From contig JALRGB010000640.1 of the NCBI GenBank assembly GCA_023253575.1, positions 1 to 6,288 of the forward strand: a DNA stretch of 6,288 nucleotides, given 5' to 3'. Below, in pieces: positions 1 through 4,899 of this stretch. This DNA comes from Verrucomicrobiales bacterium (GTDB lineage Bacteria; Verrucomicrobiota; Verrucomicrobiia; Verrucomicrobiales; V1-33). Position 1 is the stretch's first letter, and every line of letters starts with the position of its first letter. The notes under the pieces are model-generated. The model made no database searches and was not told the origin of the DNA. It saw nothing but the letters and a program-made list of their open reading frames with translations. The translations under genes were made by a program, and so were the position numbers.

Positions 1-1491
1 GATGCGGTCACGATGTATGGGGTCACGGTTGGGCGGACCACGCGCCAGGTGGCCCGCGGCAGCTGGCTGCATCCGGGCAATCTCGTTCATGCCAGCGCCG
101 AGTTTTCTGGCAAGCAGTCGATCCATCACTGGGACCCGCCCGACACCTCACGCTGGCAATCGCAGACGTTTCGCGGATTTAAACGCGGGCGAGGACCGGC
201 TGGGACCGCGAACTATTGGGTAGTCATTCCGCTCGTTTTTTGTGAAAACCGGAACCTTTCCCTGATGCGGCAGGCTCTGACGCGCGAGCTTGGATATGGC
301 ACGTCATCGAGGTATGAACAATTTGTGCGATCGCTGGCCGACCGTCACCGCCGCGGAGCCACCCGCCATGAATTAGAAGAAATCATGCTGGAAGAAGCGG
401 TAAATGACCGGGCCACGCGGATGTTTCCCAACATCGATGGCATCAAATTTCTTGAGCATGGACTTGGCTGCGGCGGCACGCGCCAAGATGCACAGGCCTT
501 GTGCCGACTGCTGGCCGGATACATCCACAGCCCGAACGTCGCCGGGGCCACCGTGCTCAGCCTCGGCTGCCAGCACGCCCAAATCAGTCTGCTGGAACAA
601 GAAATGGCTGCGCTCCACCCTCAAAATGAAAAACCACTGCTCGTTTTCGAACAACAAAAATGCCAGTCCGAGCGCGACATGATGCAGCGGGCCTTGCGCG
701 ACACGTTTCTTGGAGTGGCGGCCGCTAACGAACAATCGCGTGAACCCTGCCCCTTGAGCGACTTGGTGGCGGGGGTCGAATGTGGGGGCAGCGACGGATT
801 TTCCGGCATCTCGGCCAATCCAGCGGTCGGGCACGCGGCTGATTTGTTAGCGGCTCTCGGGGGAGCACCCGTTTTAAGCGAGTTTCCAGAACTCTGCGGA
901 GTGGAGCAGAGCCTGTGTGACCGGTGCACCACGACCGCGATGGCGGACAAATTCGTGGGTCTGATGCGGGCGTATGAGACCGCCGCTCGCGCCTGCGGTT
1001 CCGGCTTTGAGGCCAATCCGAGCCCAGGCAACATTCGCGATGGATTAATCACCGACGCCATGAAGTCGGCGGGAGCCGCACGCAAAGGCGGTACCTCCCC
1101 CATCGTCGACGTCTGCGATTATGCCGAACCCGTCCGTCAGCGCGGCGGATTGACGCTCTGCTGCACCCCGGGAAATGACGTGGAATCGACAACCGCCCTA
1201 GCCGCAGCCGGGTGCACCCTGATTCTGTTCACCACCGGACTCGGCACCCCGACCGGAAATCCGGTCTGCCCGACACTTAAAATATCAACCAACACCTCGC
1301 TCGCCCAGCGCATGCCTGAACTGATCGACTACGATTGCGGCCCGATCATCACCGGCGATATGACCGTGGAGCAATGCGGCCGGGAAATTCTCGACCTGAT
1401 GATCATGACCGCGAGCGGCGACTCTATTCCGAAAGCTGTGCAGCTGGGACAGGATGATTTCCTGCCATGGAAGCGCGGCGTATCGTTGTAA
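1..1491 (+). CDS. uxaA: Altronate dehydratase (UxaA family), 5'-truncated by window edge
   Basis: Predicted to dehydrate D-altronate to 2-keto-3-deoxygluconate in the cytoplasmic hexuronate (galacturonate) pathway, an iron-dependent enzyme of the altronate/galactarate dehydratase family. The frame is open from base 1, and the first visible residues (DAVTMYGVTVGR, then VARGSWLHPGNL) are the end of the N-terminal SAF domain, so the true start is upstream; the ATG at 13 lies inside that domain. The catalytic GD_AH domain follows: a G-T-x-NYW...IPLVFCENRN block (about 200-255), GCGGTRQDAQALC (466-504), ECGGSDGFSGISANP (778-819) and a C-terminal GLGTPTGNPVCPTLKIS block (about 1240-1290). These cysteine- and glycine-rich blocks are family hallmarks. 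The gene ends with TAA. It has no visible functional link to the genes downstream. Galactarate dehydratase (GarD) is the nearest alternative, but the SAF arrangement and motifs fit UxaA better. Confidence 0.94.
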   Translation, partial: DAVTMYGVTVGRTTRQVARGSWLHPGNLVHASAEFSGKQSIHHWDPPDTSRWQSQTFRGFKRGRGPAGTANYWVVIPLVFCENRNLSLMRQALTRELGYGTSSRYEQFVRSLADRHRRGATRHELEEIMLEEAVNDRATRMFPNIDGIKFLEHGLGCGGTRQDAQALCRLLAGYIHSPNVAGATVLSLGCQHAQISLLEQEMAALHPQNEKPLLVFEQQKCQSERDMMQRALRDTFLGVAAANEQSREPCPLSDLVAGVECGGSDGFSGISANPAVGHAADLLAALGGAPVLSEFPELCGVEQSLCDRCTTTAMADKFVGLMRAYETAARACGSGFEANPSPGNIRDGLITDAMKSAGAARKGGTSPIVDVCDYAEPVRQRGGLTLCCTPGNDVESTTALAAAGCTLILFTTGLGTPTGNPVCPTLKISTNTSLAQRMPELIDYDCGPIITGDMTVEQCGREILDLMIMTASGDSIPKAVQLGQDDFLPWKRGVSL

Positions 1492-1622
1492 TCTCGTGAC
1501 TCTTTCTTCATGATCCCCGCCGATTTTCAGGGTCCAGTCCGCCCCGACGGGCGTAAAGCAATTAGTAATCGATCGACCCCCGCGCAGACCAGCCGCCGGC
1601 CGGCTCGCTCACAGCCCTGAGC
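1492..1622. other. Intergenic gap between uxaA and the radical SAM operon
   Basis: These 131 bases carry no ORF I can support. They contain a short hairpin, CGCCC-CGAC-GGGCG, at 1540-1553 (5-bp stem, 4-base loop) without a following T-run, so it is at best a weak or Rho-assisted terminator for uxaA. A GC-rich palindromic stretch (GCCGGCCGGC) lies at 1595-1604. The promoter of the downstream operon should lie here, but I cannot pick a convincing -35/-10 pair. Confidence 0.4.
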
Positions 1623-2909
1623 ATGGATATTGACCGCAAACTCGAAATCCTCGCTGACGCCGCGAAATACGACGCTTCCTGCGCCAGCAGTGGGGCGACG
1701 CGCAAAGACTCGCGCGGAAGCAAAGGGGTGGGCTCGACCGGGGGTGCGGGCATTTGTCATTCATACACCCCAGACGGACGGTGCGTCTCACTGCTGAAAG
1801 TATTGATGACCAACGTGTGTCTGTACGATTGCCATTATTGCATCAACCGGCGGTCCAGCAATGTGCAGCGGGCCCGCTTCACGCCTGAGGAAATCGTCTC
1901 GCTGACGCTCGATTTTTACAAAAGAAACTACATTGAAGGATTATTTCTCAGCAGCGGGATCATTCAGAGCGCGGACCACACCATGGAGTTGGTCATCAGC
2001 GTGGCCCGGCAGCTGCGCGAGAAACATCATTTTCGCGGGTATATCCACTTAAAGACAATTCCCGAGGCGTCCCCCGAGCTGATCGCAGTCGCCGGACGAC
2101 TCGCGGACCGGATCAGCATCAACATCGAGCTGCCAACCCAGCAGGGGCTGGACCTGCTGGCTCCCGAAAAAAACCTCGCGCGCACCGAAGCGGCCATGGG
2201 CCACATTCGCGAAAAGATCGACGAAAACCGGGAGGCCCGGCGCACGGCGGTGGCCGCCAAGCCGCCACCGTTTGCCACCGGCCAGAGCACACAGATGCTG
2301 GTCGGAGCGGATGCAGCCACCGACGCCTCAATTCTCCTTCGAGCCAATCACCTCTCTGGTCATTATCGCCTGAGGCGCGTCTATTATTCAGGTTTCAGTC
2401 CGATCCCCGAACCCTCGGTCATCCTGCCACTCAAGCCGCCGCCCTTGGTCCGCGAACACCGACTTTATCAAGCCGACTGGCTGCTGCGGTTTTACGGGTT
2501 TCATGTCTCGGAGCTGACCACCGAATCCGGTCCGAATCTCGATCTCCACCTCGACCCGAAGCTGGCGTGGGCCCTGCGGAATCGTGGCTCCTTTCCAATC
2601 GATCTGAACAAAGCCCCGCGCGAATCACTGCTGCGCATCCCGGGCCTAGGCGTGCGCAGCGTGGATCGCATCCTTTCGGCGCGACGCCACACCCGGCTGC
2701 GCCTGGCCGACCTGCTGCAGCTCCGCCTCCCCATGAAAAAAGTGATGCCATTCATCATCACCGCTGATTATACACCAGCACGATCGGGACTCGATGGCGA
2801 CGCCCTACCCACCGTGTTTATGCCGCCCCCGCAGCAGCTGGAATTCTCTTTCGACGGCCCCTCTCCGACGCCGGAAGACCATAGTGCTTCACGATCTGGC
2901 GAACTCTAG
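1623..2909 (+). CDS. Putative DNA modification/repair radical SAM protein (TIGR03916-type)
   Basis: A 428-residue radical SAM enzyme of the family annotated as putative DNA modification/repair radical SAM protein; its substrate is not known. The N-terminus KLEILADAAKYDASCASSG (residues 6-24) and the segment GICHSYTPDGRCVSLLK (43-59) are family signatures. The 4Fe-4S cluster ligands are C66, C70 and C73 in C-LYD-C-HY-C. The SAM-barrel continues through GLFLSSGI (106-113), HLKTIPEA (142-149) and NIELPT (167-172). A helix-hairpin-helix DNA-binding motif, LLRIPGLGVRSVDRIL, lies at about 336-351. Close to the C-terminus sits QLEFSF (405-410), which resembles a sliding-clamp binding motif. The ATG at 1623 is chosen because the family N-terminus starts there and there is no other in-frame ATG or GTG after the upstream TAA at 1566. 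No clear ribosome binding site is seen. It is first in an operon with the DUF4130 and DUF2256 genes. The family call is strong; the DNA-repair role is inferred from family context. Confidence 0.93.
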   Translation: MDIDRKLEILADAAKYDASCASSGATRKDSRGSKGVGSTGGAGICHSYTPDGRCVSLLKVLMTNVCLYDCHYCINRRSSNVQRARFTPEEIVSLTLDFYKRNYIEGLFLSSGIIQSADHTMELVISVARQLREKHHFRGYIHLKTIPEASPELIAVAGRLADRISINIELPTQQGLDLLAPEKNLARTEAAMGHIREKIDENREARRTAVAAKPPPFATGQSTQMLVGADAATDASILLRANHLSGHYRLRRVYYSGFSPIPEPSVILPLKPPPLVREHRLYQADWLLRFYGFHVSELTTESGPNLDLHLDPKLAWALRNRGSFPIDLNKAPRESLLRIPGLGVRSVDRILSARRHTRLRLADLLQLRLPMKKVMPFIITADYTPARSGLDGDALPTVFMPPPQQLEFSFDGPSPTPEDHSASRSGEL

Positions 2910-2911
2910 CC

Positions 2912-3781
2912 ATGCGCACGATTGTCATCGAACCGACGTTTGAGGCGTGGCGTGGGCGCGCACGCGAACTCCTATTAGAGGGTGTGCCTCCGGAGCAGGT
3001 GTTGTGGTCGGACGAGGCGGAGGAACCGTGCTTATTTGGGGCGGAAACGGCGCCGTCCTCGCCAAGGCCACCGGCGTCAGCAGGACCTTCGCTAAAAGTA
3101 TCCTCGGCCTTCATGGATTTGGCGCGCACGACGGCCGCGCACACGGCCGCTTCGCGGTGGGGAGCGTTGTACCGGCTGCTCTGGCGCCAGACCCGCGGGG
3201 GCGAACCCCATGTGCTCGCCCTGGCCACCGACCCGGATGTCCGGCAGATTCAGGGATGGGCCGGGGCCGTGCGCCGCGACATTCACAAAATGCATGCCTT
3301 CGTCCGGTTCCGCCTCGCAGACACCGACGAAACAACCGGACGCGAGTATTTTGTCGCTTGGTTTGAACCGGAATACCGGATCGTGCCGCTGGCCACACCG
3401 TTTTTCAAAAAACGTTTTGCCAGCATGGACTGGTCGATCCTCACCCCTCATGCCTGTGCTCACTGGAATGGCACTCACCTGCACTTCACCCCCGGCCAGC
3501 CGCACAACCCAATCGTCAAAGAAGACACTCTCGACCCACTCTGGCGCACCTATTTCCGCAGCATCTTTAACCCAGCACGCCTCAAAGTGCAGGCCATGCA
3601 GTCAGAAATGCCGAAAAAATATTGGAAAAACCTACCTGAAGCCAGCCTCATTCAGGAAATGATCGCCACCAGTCAGTCGCGTATGCAAGAAATGCTCGAC
3701 ACCGAAGCACGACCAGCCCGGCCCGCCCCACGCAATGCCTACCTCGACAGCCTGCGCCAACGACCCGCTCCCGAATCATGA
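2912..3781 (+). CDS. Stand-alone DUF4130 protein (TIGR03915-type putative DNA metabolism protein)
   Basis: A 289-residue protein of the DUF4130 family, the regular genomic partner of the preceding radical SAM protein; its biochemical role is unknown. Recognisable blocks are WGALYRLLWR (83-92), the core RRDIHKMHAFVRFR (121-134), EYFVAWFEPEYRIVPLATPFFKKRF (145-169, conserved aromatic and charged residues), a MDWSILTPHACAHWNG stretch (172-187) and MPKKYWKNLPEA near 233-244. In many bacteria this domain is fused to a C-terminal UdgX-like uracil-DNA glycosylase. Here the protein ends about 45 residues after the MPKKYWKNLPEA block, with an Arg/Pro-rich tail, so no glycosylase domain is present. The gene starts 2 bases after the TAG of the radical SAM gene without a clear Shine-Dalgarno, suggesting translational coupling, and its TGA overlaps the next ATG. 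The residues around 40-65 are Pro/Ser-rich and look like a flexible insertion. Confidence 0.92.
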   Translation: MRTIVIEPTFEAWRGRARELLLEGVPPEQVLWSDEAEEPCLFGAETAPSSPRPPASAGPSLKVSSAFMDLARTTAAHTAASRWGALYRLLWRQTRGGEPHVLALATDPDVRQIQGWAGAVRRDIHKMHAFVRFRLADTDETTGREYFVAWFEPEYRIVPLATPFFKKRFASMDWSILTPHACAHWNGTHLHFTPGQPHNPIVKEDTLDPLWRTYFRSIFNPARLKVQAMQSEMPKKYWKNLPEASLIQEMIATSQSRMQEMLDTEARPARPAPRNAYLDSLRQRPAPES

Positions 3782-3942
3782 AAAATGTGAAAAAACAACA
3801 CCTGCCGCAGAAACCTTGCCGCCACTGCGGACGGCCATTCACATGGCGCAAAAAATGGGAGCGCGTCTGGGATGAGGTGAAATATTGTAGCGATCGCTGC
3901 CGCCTCGCCAAATCCCGCTCCCCCGCCACCAGCCCGACCTGA
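3778..3942 (+). CDS. Small DUF2256 zinc-finger-like protein (54 aa)
   Basis: The 54-residue product matches the DUF2256 family in full length: a Lys-rich start, then KPCRHCGRPFTWRKKW (12-27), W31-D-E-V-K-Y and C37-SDR-C41. The four cysteines C14, C17, C37 and C41 (CxxC and CxxxC) are spaced like a small zinc-binding treble-clef or ribbon; metal binding is inferred, and the family has no established function. The ATG at 3778 overlaps the TGA of the DUF4130 gene (ATGA), indicating translational coupling and membership of the same operon; no separate ribosome binding site is visible. The stop is TGA at 3940-3942. DUF2256 genes are, from general knowledge, often seen near photolyase/cryptochrome and FAD oxidoreductase genes; the fragment of such an oxidoreductase begins within a few bases of this stop on the opposite strand. 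The gene itself looks intact, with all key residues present. Confidence 0.93.
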   Translation: MKNVKKQHLPQKPCRHCGRPFTWRKKWERVWDEVKYCSDRCRLAKSRSPATSPT

Positions 3943-3943
3943 C

Positions 3944-4186
3944 GTCACAAATTAACGCCTGAAATCGTGGATCCGAGGCAACGAAAAACTGGGCCCCATG
4001 ATCGAAAGTGGCGCCACCCATCCTCCGGCTAGCCAGCCGTCCCCCAGGCGCTTTTCCCTTGTCGACCACCCGAACCCGACACCCGGCCTCGACCAGCGCT
4101 CGAGCGGCTGTTAATCCGGCCATGCCGGCACCGATGATCAACACATCACAGCTGTCGTCCGGCTCCGGGGTCACACGAGTCGTCAT
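3944..4186 (-). pseudogene. Truncated renalase-like FAD/NAD(P) oxidoreductase, N-terminal fragment
   Basis: On the minus strand from ATG 4186 about 80 residues match the N-terminus of FAD-dependent, renalase-like amine-oxidase-type oxidoreductases. There is a Rossmann dinucleotide-binding motif, DVLIIGAGMAGL (14-25, GxGxxG), the end of the second beta strand VRVVDKG (38-44), the GGRLASRR motif (48-55) and FDHGAQFF (61-68) followed by DPRFQAL (72-78). Intact members are usually about 320-360 residues. Here homology stops near 3945, where the reading frame runs antisense into the convergent DUF2256 gene for 36 more codons to a stop near 3839. The catalytic and C-terminal substrate parts are missing, so it cannot be a working enzyme. 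The start lies 9 bases after the stop of a small upstream ORF, with a weak AGG-type site about 10 bases before the ATG. A deletion that joined this fragment to the operon end is the simplest explanation. Confidence 0.8.
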
Positions 4187-4195
4187 TGATGCTGC

Positions 4196-4366
4196 CTACG
4201 ACAGATTTTTTCGTAGCGCAATTGAAGGCACGTCCGGAGGCACTCCGAGGGCGAACAAACACGCCTGCATCGGTGCGTCCGCCGTCCCATGAGTGGCAAC
4301 ATGCCTGTCGATCACCATGGTCAGCGTCCTTTCTGGGAAAGCGCCTATGCTAGCGATCAACGACAT
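4196..4366 (-). CDS. Unrecognised small ORF, possible operon remnant
   Basis: A 56-residue reading frame from ATG 4366 to TAG 4196-4198, which I do not recognise. It has a passable Shine-Dalgarno (AAGG, 6 bases before the ATG at 4373-4376), overlaps the end of the SnoaL-like remnant by 17 bases and stops 9 bases before the truncated oxidoreductase start. That packing is what an operon would look like. An in-frame ATG at 4390 would add 8 residues. The sequence (start MSLIASIGAF, middle MVIDRHVATHG, end SIALRKNLS) has no membrane segment or metal motif. It may be a decayed gene piece or chance; coding is uncertain. Confidence 0.25.
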   Translation of the reverse strand: MSLIASIGAFPERTLTMVIDRHVATHGTADAPMQACLFALGVPPDVPSIALRKNLS

Positions 4367-4484
4367 GCACCGCCTTGATAATTTTTCCATCCTCGAGCGT
4401 GTAAAATGACATCCATGGGGTCGACGTCTTGCGCCCGTCCTCGTACGTCTGCGTTGTCATCTTGTGAACAGCTACCGTGCTGCC
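4350..4484 (-). pseudogene. C-terminal fragment of a SnoaL/NTF2-like protein
   Basis: The minus-strand frame ending at TAG 4350-4352 gives GSTVAVHKMTTQTYEDGRK, then TPWMSFYTLEDGKIIKAVHV. This is the typical last two beta strands of SnoaL-like/nuclear transport factor 2 fold proteins (G-x-T-VAVH ... DGRK ... W-x-SFY-x-x-DGKI). About 45 residues remain of an expected 120-140; the N-terminal helices and most of the fold are absent. Upstream the same frame is joined without a stop to STAS-like sequence, so the present ORF is a chimera with only a TTG (4550) as a possible start. I regard it as a remnant. The family call rests on a short stretch and is moderate. Confidence 0.5.
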
Positions 4485-4624
4485 CTCAGCAATCTGAAAA
4501 AACTGTCCGAACCCTGAAAGCGAAAACACCTCCAGAACATGCGGCTGCAACGGAGAAAGTACCAGCTTGCCGCGAGCTTTTTCTCGGTGGCCAGCCGCAC
4601 GCTCAGCGCCGCGCTCCGCTCAGC
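4485..4624 (-). pseudogene. Frameshifted C-terminal half of a STAS (anti-sigma antagonist) domain
   Basis: Two adjacent minus-strand frames together give a STAS-domain C-terminal half. SAALSVRLATEKKLA is read from about 4615 to 4571, and then, in the other frame, GKLVLSPLQPHVLEVFSLSG plus FGQFFQIAE from 4571 to 4485. STAS proteins related to SpoIIAA typically read S-A-GL-x-x-LL-A-x-x-K-x-L-x-x-GGKLVL-x-x-L-x-P-x-V-x-x-VF-x-LSG. The two pieces join only if a frameshift is assumed near 4570, where a GG(K) residue seems to have lost bases. The N-terminal half, including the phosphorylatable serine region, is not found upstream, and the second frame is blocked by a stop at 4620-4622. A working gene would act in a partner-switching regulatory system; this copy looks dead. 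Confidence 0.55.
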
Positions 4625-4642
4625 GCCCAGCCCGCACCTCAC

Positions 4643-4668
4643 CCTCTCATTTTTTCAAAAATGAGAGG
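4643..4668. repeat. Perfect 12-bp inverted repeat with 2-base spacer
   Basis: CCTCTCATTTTT (4643-4654) is followed by TC and then its exact reverse complement AAAAATGAGAGG (4657-4668). As RNA it would form a strong stem-loop whose closing part is A-U rich, with the loop widening to at least four bases. Neither strand has a T-run after the stem, so it is not a classical intrinsic terminator, although it could act as one for minus- or plus-strand transcripts. It lies at the upstream edge of the STAS remnant, and could equally be a small repetitive palindromic element. The structure is certain, the role unknown. Confidence 0.7.
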
Positions 4669-4800
4669 CACCAATATCCTCAAGCCCGCGTAAGGATGCC
4701 TACCGACCACGCCCAAAGCGCTATTTAACCCAAAAAACGGCTGATTTGGCTTTCTTTACGGTAACAAATCGGATAGAATTATCTAAATTATAGTGAATCT
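4669..4800. other. Intergenic, increasingly AT-rich stretch with no recognised gene
   Basis: No coding frame is supportable here. Base composition drops from GC-rich to clearly AT-rich after about 4720. There are two AATTAT words 9 bases apart (4777-4782 and 4786-4791) and a TATAGT at 4789-4794 that could be a -10 element, but no -35 lies at a proper distance. It is probably the upstream control region of the repeat protein gene. Confidence 0.4.
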
Positions 4801-4823
4801 GAAATTGACTAGTTTTCAATTTC
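4801..4823. promoter_or_regulatory. Inverted repeat (operator candidate) overlapping a -35 element
   Basis: GAAATTGA (4801-4808) and its exact reverse complement TCAATTTC (4816-4823) flank a 7-base spacer. The left arm shares four bases with the predicted -35 TTGACT, and the right arm sits in the -35/-10 spacer. This is the size and position expected for a dimeric repressor site, but an AT-rich chance palindrome is possible. Confidence 0.4.
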
Positions 4824-4832
4824 GTGTATTTT
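4805..4832 (+). promoter_or_regulatory. Sigma-70-type promoter candidate for the repeat protein gene
   Basis: TTGACT (4805-4810, five of six consensus bases) is followed after 16 bases by TATTTT (4827-4832, four of six). Transcription would start near 4839-4842, giving a leader of about 60 bases. The surrounding sequence is AT-rich against a GC-rich background, and no other start-proximal pair is better. The leader lacks a Shine-Dalgarno before ATG 4900 (the region is pyrimidine-rich, CCCCCTTCCC). Confidence 0.45.
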
Positions 4833-4899
4833 TCTCTCAGATGCGTCGCACGACCATTCTTCATTCACTTCATTTACGTCCCCCTTCCCTATTTTTGCC

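Noticed and set aside
327..334. GCGATCGC octamers (here and near 3890) as cyanobacterial HIP1 repeats
   Set aside because: Two copies in 6 kb of GC-rich sequence, both within coding regions, are too few to suggest a HIP1-bearing genome.
1540..1553. Hairpin CGCCC-CGAC-GGGCG as an intrinsic terminator of uxaA
   Set aside because: The stem is only five pairs and no T-run follows, so it does not meet the usual criteria; noted only within the intergenic entry.
2431..2751. 106-residue minus-strand frame inside the radical SAM gene
   Set aside because: Low-complexity Ala/Gly/Arg composition and complete overlap with a well-supported gene mark it as a shadow.
4008..4292. 94-residue plus-strand frame across the oxidoreductase remnant
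   Set aside because: The opposite strand carries a clear Rossmann motif, so this is its antisense reading; the translation has no family resemblance.
4406..4693. 95-residue plus-strand frame across the STAS/SnoaL remnants
   Set aside because: It is the antisense of recognisable fragments and has a Ser/Pro/Ala-rich sequence without features.
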